Assembly (NCBI RefSeq): GCF_002081825.1
Contig: NZ_MUKU01000050.1
Coordinates: 1-34,583 of the forward strand
Direction: 5' to 3'
Source: Chromobacterium haemolyticum
GTDB lineage: Bacteria; Pseudomonadota; Gammaproteobacteria; Burkholderiales; Chromobacteriaceae
DNA: 34,583 nucleotides
Shown here: positions 24,237 through 32,677 of the stretch, one piece after another
How the letters are laid out: each line of letters starts with the position of its first letter
Position numbering within the stretch: position 1 is the stretch's first letter
Made by a program: the position numbers and the translations under genes
The notes under the pieces: generated by a model
What the model was told of the DNA's origin: nothing
What the model saw: only the letters and a program-made list of their open reading frames with translations
Database searches by the model: none

Positions 24237-26069
24237 ATGAGACATTGCAAACCCACACTGCTGGCCCTCGCCCTCGGATTGACGCTGGGCGGATGCGCGC
24301 TGCCCGGGCCGGTCAAGAAAATCTTCGATCCGGCTTCCCTGCCCGGCGCAGAAGAACAATTGCGCGCTGCCGAAACCGCCTTGCGGCGGAAGCCCGACGA
24401 TGTCGAGCGCCGCAAAAACGTTGTGGTCAAGAGCGCGGCGTTGGCGGAGGAGGCTCTGCGGACGGCCAAGGCCAGGATGGACACTGGCGACGACGCGGCC
24501 GCGCTGGCGGAAGTGAGCCGCTTGCTGGCGCTGGCGCCGGAGCATATGCGCGCCCAGCAGTTGAAACGGCAACTGGAGCGCCGGCTGCGGTTGAAGCTGG
24601 AGCTGGACGCCGCCGCCGAGATCGGTGCGCAGCGTCCGCGCGAGGCGCTGGAACGGCTGGGCCGCATCTTGCAGGAACAGCCCGACTACCCGCAAGCGCA
24701 AGCGCTGCGCGATGAACTGCAAAATCAGGAAGCCGGCCGCCGTGACGCGCGCCCCAGCCTGGCCGAAGCCCTGCGACAGCCGGTGACGCTGAACTTCAAG
24801 ATACAGCCGATTTCCAGCATCTTCGACGCGATTTCCCAACTGGCCGGCATCGACTTCGTGTTCGACCCGGAAGTGCCCATCGCCGCCCCCGCCAGCATCG
24901 TAGCCAGTCAGACCACGGCGGAAGATGCCATCAATCTGCTGTTGCGCACCCATCAGCTGGAAAAGAAAGTGCTTAGCCAGCACAGCATGCTGATCTACTC
25001 TGCGCGATCGGAAAAAGCCAAGGAATATCAGGAGCTGCTCACCCGCGCCTTCTACCTGAGTCAGGCCAACGCCAGCCATGTGCTGGCCGCGCTGCGCCAG
25101 ATCAGCTCGCCCAAGAACGTCCACCTGGACGAGCGCACCAATGCGGTGATCGTGCGGGATACGCCGGAAGTGATGGCGGTGATCGAACGGCTGGTGGCCA
25201 GCCTGGACATCGCTCAGTCCGAAGTGACCATGGATGTGCAAGTACTGGAGGTGAACACCAACGACGTGCTCGACGTCGGCGTCGACTATCCGGCGGAGCT
25301 GCGTTTTTCGGTGCTGCCGAAAGAGGGCTCGGACAAGGTGACGGTGGGAGACCTGCTGGGCCTGAACCGCGACGGCATCGGCGTAGGAGGCAGCAATGGC
25401 GGGGACCTGGGCGCGGCGATCAAACTTCTGCAAAGACAGGGGAAGACCAAGGTGCTGGCCAACCCCAAGATCCGTGTGCGTAATATGGAAAAGGCCAGCA
25501 TCAAGATAGGGGAGAAAGTGCCGGTGGTTACCACCACCAACGCCAACGGCGTGGTGACGGAGTCGGTCAACTATCAGGATGTCGGCCTGATCCTGCAAGT
25601 GGAACCGCGGATCAGTCTCAGCAATGAAGTCAGCGTCAAGGTCAATATGGAGGTCAGCAATCTCAAGGGCGAAGTCAAGACCGCCGGCGGCGGCACCGTC
25701 TATCCGATGAGCACTCGCAACGCCGAAACCGTGATGACCGCGCGAGATGGCGAAACCCAGGTGCTGGCCGGCCTGATCAAACAGCAGTACGACCGTGGCA
25801 GCAGCGGCCTGCCCGGTCTCAGCACCCTGGGGTGGCTGGGCAGCTTGTTCGGCAGCCAGAAGCGGAGCGCGGAAAACACCGAGCTCATTTTGCTGCTGAC
25901 TCCGCGCATCGAGCGGGCGCTGGACCTGCCGGCGGCCTCCAACAGCTACTTCCATTCCGGCACAGAGGGGCGAATGACGCTGGAGCGTCTGACTACCGAA
26001 GCGGCCAGGCCGGTCGTTCCCGCCAATGCCGCCGCGCCGGCGCTGGACAGCCCGCTGGCCGCGCCCTGA
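24237..26069 (+). CDS. gspD: type II secretion-like secretin (lipoprotein)
   Basis: A 610-residue outer-membrane secretin. The N-terminus is a lipoprotein signal with lipobox LTLGGC (Cys20), unlike most GspD. Residues 30-170 form an alpha-helical, TPR-like region in place of the usual N0 domain. STN/N-domain modules follow (VTLNFKIQPISSIFDAISQLAGIDFVFDPEV; FYLSQANASHVLAALRQI...NAVIVRDTPEVM). The C-terminal secretin core has VLANPKIRVRNMEKASIKIGEKVPV and LIKQQYDRGSSGLPGLSTLGWLGSLF. The lipid anchor may let it reach the outer membrane without a pilotin. Helical N-regions like this also occur in T4P- and MSHA-type secretins. Confidence 0.9.
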   Translation: MRHCKPTLLALALGLTLGGCALPGPVKKIFDPASLPGAEEQLRAAETALRRKPDDVERRKNVVVKSAALAEEALRTAKARMDTGDDAAALAEVSRLLALAPEHMRAQQLKRQLERRLRLKLELDAAAEIGAQRPREALERLGRILQEQPDYPQAQALRDELQNQEAGRRDARPSLAEALRQPVTLNFKIQPISSIFDAISQLAGIDFVFDPEVPIAAPASIVASQTTAEDAINLLLRTHQLEKKVLSQHSMLIYSARSEKAKEYQELLTRAFYLSQANASHVLAALRQISSPKNVHLDERTNAVIVRDTPEVMAVIERLVASLDIAQSEVTMDVQVLEVNTNDVLDVGVDYPAELRFSVLPKEGSDKVTVGDLLGLNRDGIGVGGSNGGDLGAAIKLLQRQGKTKVLANPKIRVRNMEKASIKIGEKVPVVTTTNANGVVTESVNYQDVGLILQVEPRISLSNEVSVKVNMEVSNLKGEVKTAGGGTVYPMSTRNAETVMTARDGETQVLAGLIKQQYDRGSSGLPGLSTLGWLGSLFGSQKRSAENTELILLLTPRIERALDLPAASNSYFHSGTEGRMTLERLTTEAARPVVPANAAAPALDSPLAAP

Positions 26070-26076
26070 GGTGCTT

Positions 26077-26553
26077 ATGTCGCGTCAAACCGGTTTCACT
26101 CTGATCGAGATGCTGGCCGCGCTCACCCTGATGGCGTTGCTGCTGGGAGCCAGTCTCCCGCTGAGCGAACTGAGCAGACGGCGCGCGCAGGAAGCGGAGC
26201 TTAGACACAGCCTGCGGCAGATCCGCAATGCCATCGACGCCTACCGCCAAGCGGTGACTGACAAGAAGATAGAGGTTTCGCCGGATCGCAGCGGCTACCC
26301 GCCCAGCCTCGCCAGCCTGGTCGACGGGGTGACGGACAAGAGCGACCCCAACGGCGGCAAGCTCTACTTCCTGAGGCGGCTGCCGGCGGATCCGATGTGC
26401 GAAGGCTGCGCGGGCGCGGACCCGGCGGCCAGTTGGGAGACGCGCAGCTACGCCAGCTCGGCCGAGGCGTTCTCCTCCGGCGGCGACGTATACGACATCC
26501 GTTCCAAAAGCCTCAGAAAGGGCATCAATGGCGTACCCTACCAACAATGGTAA
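26077..26553 (+). CDS. minor pseudopilin (GspH/I-like)
   Basis: A 158-residue protein with a six-residue leader ending TG before FTLIEMLAALTLMALLLGASLP, the canonical class III signal with Glu5. The globular domain has an alpha-helix (RHSLRQIRNAIDAYRQAV) and a CEGC motif, and ends in a tail (GINGVPYQQW) similar to the next gene's SSYGSW. It starts seven bases after gspD and overlaps the next gene by 26 bases. Its exact GspH/I/J identity is uncertain. Confidence 0.75.
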   Translation: MSRQTGFTLIEMLAALTLMALLLGASLPLSELSRRRAQEAELRHSLRQIRNAIDAYRQAVTDKKIEVSPDRSGYPPSLASLVDGVTDKSDPNGGKLYFLRRLPADPMCEGCAGADPAASWETRSYASSAEAFSSGGDVYDIRSKSLRKGINGVPYQQW

Positions 26554-26914
26554 GCTGGCGCGCGGCTTCACCCTGATTGAATTGCTGGTGGTCATGAGTA
26601 TCATCGGCGCGCTGATGGCCCTGGTTGGCCCCAGCTACTTCAAGCATAACGATCGCGCCCGCGAAACCGTGCTGCGCCACAATCTGGCCGCGCTGCGCCA
26701 GGCGATAGACGACTACCGCGCCGACCACGGCGCAAATCCGTCCGCCTTGCAGGATCTGGTGGGCGGCCGCTATCTGCGCGAGTTGCCGCTCGATCCCGTT
26801 GCCGGCCGGCGCGACGGCTGGCAAACCAAGCCGGCGGAGGAGGGGGGCGTTGGCGACGTGGCCAGCGGCGCGCCTGGCGTAGGCCTGGACGGCAGCAGCT
26901 ATGGCAGTTGGTAA
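26528..26914 (+). CDS. minor pseudopilin, GspG/H-like
   Basis: A 128-residue prepilin-like protein with leader MAYPTNNGKLARG before FTLIELLVVMSIIGALMALVG, including Glu5. The body RHNLAALRQAIDDYRADHGANPSALQDLVGGRYLRELPLDPVAG follows the GspG helix-turn pattern, but it is short. The start lies within the previous gene and the end overlaps the next by 14 bases. Confidence 0.8.
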   Translation: MAYPTNNGKLARGFTLIELLVVMSIIGALMALVGPSYFKHNDRARETVLRHNLAALRQAIDDYRADHGANPSALQDLVGGRYLRELPLDPVAGRRDGWQTKPAEEGGVGDVASGAPGVGLDGSSYGSW

Positions 26915-27359
26915 GCAGCGCGGGCTGGCCTACCTGGGGGTGCTGGCGCTGTCGCTGGCCATGGGCGTCGCCCTCAGCGCGGCGGCCAGCGCCTGGAGCC
27001 GGCAACTGCAACGCGACAAAGAAGAAGAGCTGCTGCATATCGGCCTGCAATTGCAGCGCGCCATCGCCGCCTACCATCGTTCCGGCCCCGCGCCGGCCTA
27101 TCCCAAGTCCCTGGAAGCCCTGCTCAAGGACGAGCGCTTGCCCTTTACCCGCCGCTACCTGCGCCGGCTCTATGCCGATCCGCTGACGGGCAAGCCGGAA
27201 TGGGGGCTGATCAAGGGCGCGGACGGCGGCATCGTGGGCGTGCATAGCCTGGCGGAGGGCCGGCCGCTGAAACAGCGGGGCTTCGCCGCGGAGCTGGGCG
27301 ATTTCGCCGACAAGGGCAGCTACCGGCAATGGGTGTTTTTGGCGCCAACCGCGCTGTGA
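26901..27359 (+). CDS. atypical pseudopilin-like protein lacking Glu5
   Basis: A 152-residue protein whose N-terminus, MAVGKQRG before LAYLGVLALSLAMGVALSAAA, has the length and hydrophobicity of a prepilin signal. At the position of the conserved Glu5 it has Gly. The body resembles its neighbours (LQLQRAIAAYHRSGPAPAYPKSLEALLKDE, RRLYADPLTGKPEWG). In type II systems GspK, at the pseudopilus tip, also lacks Glu5, so a tip role is possible. It is the last gene of the operon. No clear terminator follows. Confidence 0.7.
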   Translation: MAVGKQRGLAYLGVLALSLAMGVALSAAASAWSRQLQRDKEEELLHIGLQLQRAIAAYHRSGPAPAYPKSLEALLKDERLPFTRRYLRRLYADPLTGKPEWGLIKGADGGIVGVHSLAEGRPLKQRGFAAELGDFADKGSYRQWVFLAPTAL

Positions 27360-27442
27360 GGCTGATGCAGGGGATATTTATTGCTTTGGAATGCTTTTTT
27401 GTTTGTTTTGATCCTAATGAGGATGGATTAATTAAGGGCTTA

Positions 27443-27470
27443 TTGAGAAAGTTAAGAGTAATCCTATATC
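27443..27470 (+). promoter_or_regulatory. candidate promoter of the response regulator
   Basis: TTGAGA (27443-27448) and TATATC (27465-27470) are 16 bases apart in the AT-rich gap 27360-27623 between the secretion operon and the regulator. The -35 matches at five positions and the -10 at four. Confidence 0.35.
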
Positions 27471-27623
27471 TTCCCTAGTCATCCTTCCGTAAGAATCACC
27501 TTCTTTTGCGATTTGCGGCGGCCTCCTGTCTATAGCTTTGGAATTCGCGAGCGCACAGAGGCACTGGTGCTCTCCGTTGCCGCTTCTACCGTGAATCCGC
27601 CTCATTTAACCGAAACACATATT

Positions 27624-28307
27624 ATGATTGTCGCAATTTTAGAAGACTGCCCGCTCCAATCCAGCAGCATCGTCAGGTTGTTGGAGCAGCATGGCCATCA
27701 GCCCATCACCTGCGCCGATGGAGACCAATTCGTCGCTCAATTTCGGCAACAGCGCTGCGACGCGATGCTGCTGGATTGGGGGGTGCCGGGCCGGGACGGA
27801 GTGGAGGTGCTCAAGTGGGCGCGCGCCAAGTTGCCGCAAGCGCTGCCCATTCTGATGGTGACCCAGCGCGATGACGAAGAAGACATCGTGCTGGCCTTGG
27901 AGCACGGCGCCGACGATTACCTGCAAAAGCCGATTCGCGAGCGGGAACTGCTAGCGCGGTTGAACGCCCAGTTCCGCAAGCAGCAGCGGCTGGGTGATCC
28001 GGAGGCCTCGTTCGAGGTGGACGGCTACACTTTCAACCCGGAGGCGCGCAGCATCAGTTTTCCCGGCGGCAAAGCCACGCTGCCGGCGCGAGAATTCGTT
28101 TTGGCCACGCTGTTGTTCCGCAACCTGGGCCGCATTCTGACCAAGGACTTCCTCAGTCAGCGCATCTGGGGCCAGCCGGACCGCAAATACGACGCCAGCC
28201 TGGCCACTTATGTCAGCAATCTGCGCTCGGCGCTGGGCTTGAGACCGCGCAACGGCGTGGTGATCTCCACCGTGTACAACTACGGCTACCGGCTGGAGAG
28301 AGTCTGA
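27624..28307 (+). CDS. OmpR-family response regulator
   Basis: The 227-residue regulator has a receiver domain (about 1-115) with acidic pair ED at 8-9, phosphoacceptor Asp51 (LLDWGVPGRDG) and Lys102 (LQKPIRERELLAR). The winged-helix DNA-binding domain follows (about 130-227; LPAREFVLATLLFRNLGRILTKDFLSQRIWG and the wing ISTVYNYGYRLERV). No Shine-Dalgarno sequence is evident before ATG 27624, but this start aligns with the family. The partner is probably the CHASE2 histidine kinase 200 bp downstream. Targets may include the neighbouring secretion or LPMO genes, which is unproven. Confidence 0.9.
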   Translation: MIVAILEDCPLQSSSIVRLLEQHGHQPITCADGDQFVAQFRQQRCDAMLLDWGVPGRDGVEVLKWARAKLPQALPILMVTQRDDEEDIVLALEHGADDYLQKPIRERELLARLNAQFRKQQRLGDPEASFEVDGYTFNPEARSISFPGGKATLPAREFVLATLLFRNLGRILTKDFLSQRIWGQPDRKYDASLATYVSNLRSALGLRPRNGVVISTVYNYGYRLERV

Positions 28308-28506
28308 GCTGTTCATAATCCGTGGCGCATCGGGGGACGCCGCGCGTGATGAACGTCGTCTTCTGAATGCGCGCCTGTCGTATGCCCGCTTCGCGTCTTC
28401 AGCCGGTGCTGTCTTGCCCCGCTTGCCCGGTGGATTTTAAACAAGTTCAGAGTCTGGCGTCGGAAGTTCGATCCCCTGCGTTCTCATTCCGCGTTTTGGA
28501 TGTCTT

Positions 28507-30786
28507 ATGAAATGGTTTTGCCAAGCGCTTCGGCGCGTGCGTCGGCATGATGTGCGCTTCCTGATCGCTTTCGTCCTGTTGGCGGTGGTGTTTGCCATCC
28601 CCAATCAGGATGCCCTGTTCCATTCGCTGGACCGCTTGTATTTCGAACTGCTCTCCACACTGCAAACCGAAGACGATGAACACGATGTCGTGCTCGTCAA
28701 CGTCGACCAGGCCACGGTCCAGGCGTTGGGGCGCGAAGAGGTCAACGGCAATGTGCTCTATGCCTCTTTGCTCGAGCGCCTGAGCCAGGCGGACAGCGTG
28801 GCGCTGAATATGAACCTGATGTCGCGCCGAGACGAAGGCATGCTGGCGAACGCCATTCGGCGTCATGGCCGCGTAGTGCTGGCTTTGCCGGCCGAATTCC
28901 AGCAAGGGGAGGGGAGAGACGGCCCCGGACCCTCAGCCGTGTACGCCGCTGCGGCTGGGCAAGGACATCGCGAGCTGCTGATTGGCGACCGCAGCGTGGT
29001 CACCGGCATCGTGCCTTACAAGCTGCATGGGGAGAAACTCGCCCCGCATATGGTGATGGAGGCTATCCGCGTCGCCGGCTATGAGCTGCCGCCGCGGGAA
29101 AATACCTGGTGTTTTGCCGCGCTGTGGCGGCGCTGCACGCCGCAAGCCGACGGCTGGCTGCTGGTGCTGCCTGCTCAGCACCATATTCAGCAGTATTCGA
29201 TGTTGGATGTGTTGACCGGCGCGGTGCCGCGGCAGGCGTTTCACAATAAGATCGTTTTTGTGGGGCACCTGGCGCTGGACCCGTTTAAGGGGCTGCGCGC
29301 CAACCGTTATCCACTGGATCGAGAAGGTCACACCCGCAGCCAGATTCTGGCCTTGCAAACCCAAACCCTGATGAATCACGGCCCGGTTGCCATGTTGGCC
29401 GCTCCGTATAAGCTATTGGTCAACTTCGGCATTATGTTCGTCCTGTTGCTGATCTGCCTGTTGACGCCGCCGGCGCGCATGCATGTCCGCGCCTGTTTGT
29501 GGCTGGGAGGCTGTTGGCTGGTGTCCACCTTGCTACTGCTGCAGAGCCAGGTTTGGATTCCTGTGAGCTCGCCTTTGATCGGAGGTCTGCTGATCTACGC
29601 CGGCTGCGCTTGGCGCTGGCAGACAAAGACCCATCTATTGTTACGGCAGGAAATGGCTGCGATGCAACTGAGCTTGCGCGAGGCCGGCATGAATCTGCCG
29701 CTACGCGCCCAGGTGACCGAAGCCGGCGCTGATGAAATAGAGCGCTTGATGCGGCAGATGCGCGCCTGGCAAAACTCTTACGCCAGCGTGCTCAATATGT
29801 TGCCTTACCCCATTTTCTTTGAACAGGGCGGCAAAATCATTCTCAGCAACCAGGCGGCGCGCAAGCTGCTGTGCGAGCACGGCGCCTCGGATAAAGCTGA
29901 AGCCTGGGTGCTGGGTCTGGCCGCGCCGGCCCGCGAGAAGGCGCTCCGCAGCGGCGGTATCGGCGTGGAAGAGGTGCGTAGCGGCCAGGGCGAGCACTTG
30001 TTGTTGGTCACGCCTTGTCATGAACTGTGCGACGGACTGTCCAGCAGCCTGATCAGCCTGGTAGACCTGCAAAACGTCAAGGCCAGCGTATCCGGCGACC
30101 GGCGCGTGCTGCGCCAGATGGCGCACGACCTGCGCAACCCGTTGACCACCATGCTGGCGATGATTGAACAGCGAGGCGGCGAAACCGGGCCGCGGCAGGA
30201 TCAATTCTTCAACGATCTCCGTCGACAAGTGCATTACAGCCTGCGCGTGGCGCAGGATTTCATGCAACTCTCTAGGGCGGAACAACTCGATCCGTCCAGC
30301 TTTCTGCCAGTGGCGTTGACCGATCTGGCCGAAGACGCGATGGACCAGATCGAAGCCAGCGCCCGTCAAAAACGCATCACGCTGCATGGGCCGGAAACAG
30401 TGGAAGCGCTTTGGGTGCGAGGGCATTACGACATGCTGCTGCGCGCCGTGGTCAATGTACTGGACAACGCCGTCAAATACTCGCCGCCCAATAGCCATAT
30501 CGTGGTGAGACTGGAACGATGGGGCGAGATGGCCGGCATCAGCGTGACGGACCAGGGCATAGGCATTCCCGAGCATGCGCTGCCCAGGCTGTTTGAACTG
30601 TTTTATCAAGTGGACGAAGGCCGCCGCGACGGGGCTGGTTTGGGCCTGCCCTTTGTCAAGGCGGTGATGCAAAGCCATGGCGGCAGGGTAGAGGTCAAAT
30701 CTCAAAGCAGACTCGGAAGTGAGTTCCTGTTGCTGGCTCCAAAGATAGAGGCGGAGAAGGAGCTTGGAGCGTGCGGGTCTGCTTGA
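28507..30786 (+). CDS. CHASE2-domain sensor histidine kinase
   Basis: A 759-residue membrane sensor. After one N-terminal helix, residues about 45-305 form an extracytoplasmic CHASE2 domain (VLVNVDQATVQALG, then IVFVGHLALDPFKG). Three membrane helices follow at about 305-380, the typical CHASE2 layout. A PAS-like segment (about 425-520; VLNMLPYPIFFEQGGKIILSNQAARKLL) precedes HisKA with phosphoacceptor His540 in QMAHDLRNPLTTML. The HATPase domain has N-box Asn654 (NVLDNAVKYSPP), DQGIGIPEHALPRLFELF and GAGLGLPFVKAV. CHASE2 ligands are mostly unknown. Kinase and regulator are adjacent but separated by 199 bp. Confidence 0.93.
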   Translation: MKWFCQALRRVRRHDVRFLIAFVLLAVVFAIPNQDALFHSLDRLYFELLSTLQTEDDEHDVVLVNVDQATVQALGREEVNGNVLYASLLERLSQADSVALNMNLMSRRDEGMLANAIRRHGRVVLALPAEFQQGEGRDGPGPSAVYAAAAGQGHRELLIGDRSVVTGIVPYKLHGEKLAPHMVMEAIRVAGYELPPRENTWCFAALWRRCTPQADGWLLVLPAQHHIQQYSMLDVLTGAVPRQAFHNKIVFVGHLALDPFKGLRANRYPLDREGHTRSQILALQTQTLMNHGPVAMLAAPYKLLVNFGIMFVLLLICLLTPPARMHVRACLWLGGCWLVSTLLLLQSQVWIPVSSPLIGGLLIYAGCAWRWQTKTHLLLRQEMAAMQLSLREAGMNLPLRAQVTEAGADEIERLMRQMRAWQNSYASVLNMLPYPIFFEQGGKIILSNQAARKLLCEHGASDKAEAWVLGLAAPAREKALRSGGIGVEEVRSGQGEHLLLVTPCHELCDGLSSSLISLVDLQNVKASVSGDRRVLRQMAHDLRNPLTTMLAMIEQRGGETGPRQDQFFNDLRRQVHYSLRVAQDFMQLSRAEQLDPSSFLPVALTDLAEDAMDQIEASARQKRITLHGPETVEALWVRGHYDMLLRAVVNVLDNAVKYSPPNSHIVVRLERWGEMAGISVTDQGIGIPEHALPRLFELFYQVDEGRRDGAGLGLPFVKAVMQSHGGRVEVKSQSRLGSEFLLLAPKIEAEKELGACGSA

Positions 30787-30793
30787 GCATCTC

Positions 30794-30842
30794 TTGAGAT
30801 TGATTGGGGGAGCAGTAGGGGTTTGGAACAATGGTGCGGGCA
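30794..30842 (+). promoter_or_regulatory. conserved block upstream of LPMO gene 1
   Basis: The block shares TTGAGA, TGATTGGG and the identical 16-mer GGGGTTTGGAACAATG (30818-30833) with the region upstream of LPMO gene 2. It lies about 125 bases before the start codon. Co-regulation of the two genes through this element is likely. Confidence 0.5.
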
Positions 30843-30958
30843 GTGACGGCGCTGGGCGCTGTCCCGGCCTCTGAAGCCGTTCAATATCCTATCGCCGCTG
30901 CGCGGAAGGCCTAGAACGGACGCTGATGTACCCCACCCACCTTTATACAAGGAACACC

Positions 30959-32416
30959 ATGTCCCAATCCCGCAAGGCCGGCAGTTTCGCTCTGCCCGCG
31001 CTGGCGTTGAGTCAGATCGCCGCTTCTCTGATGTTGCTGGCACCAGTCGCCGCCTCCGCCCATGGTTCGATGGAAGAGCCGATTAGCCGCATTAAATATT
31101 GCCACTCCGCGGATAATCCTGAATCCCCTCGAACACCGGGGTGCCAGGCCGTCAAGCAAGGCGGCGGCTCGCAAGCCATCTACGACTGGAATAGCGTGCT
31201 CCAAGGCAGCGCCCACGGCAATCACCAGCAAGTGGTGCCCAACGGCAAGCTGTGCGCTGGTGGCGCTAAAAAATTTGGCGGCCTGGATGCGGCCGTTGAC
31301 TGGCCGGCCACCACCATCCAGCCGGGGCCGGACGGCAAATACACGATGACCTATCATCAGACAGCTCAGCATCAGACGGCCTATTTCAAATCCTATATCA
31401 GCAAGGATTCCTATGATTTCAAGCGTCCGCTGAAATGGGACGACCTGCAACTGATCGGCGACTCCGGCGCGGTGGCGCCTAGCGCCAAAACCAAGCTGGA
31501 CGTCAAGATCCCAGCCGGCATGCAGGGTAAGCGGGTGATCTACAACGTATGGCAGCGCAGCGACAGCGGCGAAGCTTTCTACAGCTGCTCCGACGTTGAC
31601 ATCGTGGCCAACAACGTCGACTTCAAGCCACTGGGGCCGCTGGTGTCCAGGCCGTTCGACGCCAAGCTCGACACCACCATCACCCTGCGCATTTTCAATA
31701 AATTGCGCGGTACGGATCTTGAAAAGCATTCGATCAAGATCGCCGCCGGCCAAACTGCGGCCAATGATTGGACCTATGCTTTGGCCACTGAGGCCAACGC
31801 AAAATCCAGCGTGGTCAAAGTCGGCCAACTGGAAAACGGCAAAGTGGTGCCGGTTAAGAACGCTGCCGCCAACACCGTATTCGGCCTGGGCAAGGAGTAC
31901 AGCTTCGCGCTTGAGCAATCGGACGAGGGCGGCAAGCCGCCGGTGGACGAAATCCCGCCAGGCAAAGTCACCGTTAGTGGCCCGGCCAGCGTCAACGGCG
32001 GCGCCAATGTCAGCCTGTCGGCTAAACCCGCCGCCGGCACCAATTTGAAATATCAGTGGACCGTGTCGCCCAGCATAGCCGGGCTGCCGTTGAACGCCGC
32101 CGTCCTCAACTTCAAGGCGCCGACGCCGAAGCAAGACACCCGCTATACCTTCCAGGTCAAGGTCAGCAATGTGATGGGCAGCCAGAGCGCCAGCCACCAG
32201 TTGCTGGTCAAGGCCGACAACGCCCCGCCGCCGGTTGAAGGCAGCTGGGACGCGGCCAAAACCTATGCCCAGCCCTGCGCCAAAGTGACATATGGCGGCA
32301 AGGAGTGGACGAACGGCTGGTGGACCAAGGGCACGGTTCCGGGGTCGGATGGAAAATGGGGCGTATGGCGTGCGGTGGGCGCCGCCGAAATGCACGGCCA
32401 GTGCAAGGGCAAGTAA
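30959..32416 (+). CDS. GbpA-like lytic polysaccharide monooxygenase (AA10), paralogue 1
   Basis: A 485-residue secreted protein expected to cleave crystalline chitin oxidatively. The signal peptide ends AASA, leaving His35 as the mature N-terminal copper ligand. The AA10 domain (about 35-215) has the second copper His138 (AQHQTAYFKSYISK) and axial Phe207 (EAFYSCSD). A GbpA-type middle domain (about 215-330) and a PKD/Ig-like domain (about 345-430, KVTVSGPASVNGGANVSLSA) follow. A C-terminal CBM5/12 chitin-binding module has Trp-rich WDAAKTY, GKEWTNGWWTKG and WGVWRAVG. The ATG at 30959 has AAGGA upstream. The linker is PPVDEIPPG. No adjacent chitinase gene is present. Confidence 0.92.
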   Translation: MSQSRKAGSFALPALALSQIAASLMLLAPVAASAHGSMEEPISRIKYCHSADNPESPRTPGCQAVKQGGGSQAIYDWNSVLQGSAHGNHQQVVPNGKLCAGGAKKFGGLDAAVDWPATTIQPGPDGKYTMTYHQTAQHQTAYFKSYISKDSYDFKRPLKWDDLQLIGDSGAVAPSAKTKLDVKIPAGMQGKRVIYNVWQRSDSGEAFYSCSDVDIVANNVDFKPLGPLVSRPFDAKLDTTITLRIFNKLRGTDLEKHSIKIAAGQTAANDWTYALATEANAKSSVVKVGQLENGKVVPVKNAAANTVFGLGKEYSFALEQSDEGGKPPVDEIPPGKVTVSGPASVNGGANVSLSAKPAAGTNLKYQWTVSPSIAGLPLNAAVLNFKAPTPKQDTRYTFQVKVSNVMGSQSASHQLLVKADNAPPPVEGSWDAAKTYAQPCAKVTYGGKEWTNGWWTKGTVPGSDGKWGVWRAVGAAEMHGQCKGK

Positions 32417-32486
32417 TGCTCGGATGGCCATCCCTCCCAGCCTGAGTTCCAGCTGGGCGCAGGTGTAAGACCCGGTTTCGGGCTCT

Positions 32487-32516
32487 GCCCGGCAGGCATT
32501 GGCCTGCCGGGCTTTT
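32487..32516 (+). terminator. intrinsic terminator after LPMO gene 1
   Basis: GCCCGGCAGGC (32487-32497) pairs perfectly with GCCTGCCGGGC (32502-32512) around ATTG, followed by TTTTGCC. It separates the two LPMO genes into individual transcripts. Confidence 0.88.
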
Positions 32517-32564
32517 GCCGCTGATGGCGGATATTGATTAAGAATTTCCCAAATTTAGCTTTTA

Positions 32565-32610
32565 TTGAGAATGATTGGGTGCTGCGGTGGGGTTTGGAAC
32601 AATGCGGGCA
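32565..32610 (+). promoter_or_regulatory. conserved block upstream of LPMO gene 2
   Basis: It contains TTGAGA, TGATTGGG (32572-32579) and GGGGTTTGGAACAATG (32589-32604), in the same order and nearly the same spacing as at 30794-30842. It ends about 70 bases before the start codon and lies after the terminator of the first LPMO gene, as expected for a separate promoter region. Confidence 0.5.
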
Positions 32611-32677
32611 AGTCCTTTTTCGGCCGATGGCGGCCAAGAAGAACGACAACCCAACCCTAGACTAAGGTTTTAGAAAC

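Noticed and set aside
28439-28500. Possible fourth copy of the dispersed repeat before the histidine kinase gene
   Set aside because: Only scattered similarity (AACAAGTTCAGAGTCTG, ATTCCGCGTTTT) and no opposite terminal repeat. It may be a decayed remnant but is not supportable.
30822-30842. Possible sigma-54 promoter (TTGGAAC...TGC) in the block upstream of the LPMO genes
   Set aside because: The GG to GC spacing is 11 in the first copy and 12 only with a different GC in the second, so the pattern is not consistent between the two copies.
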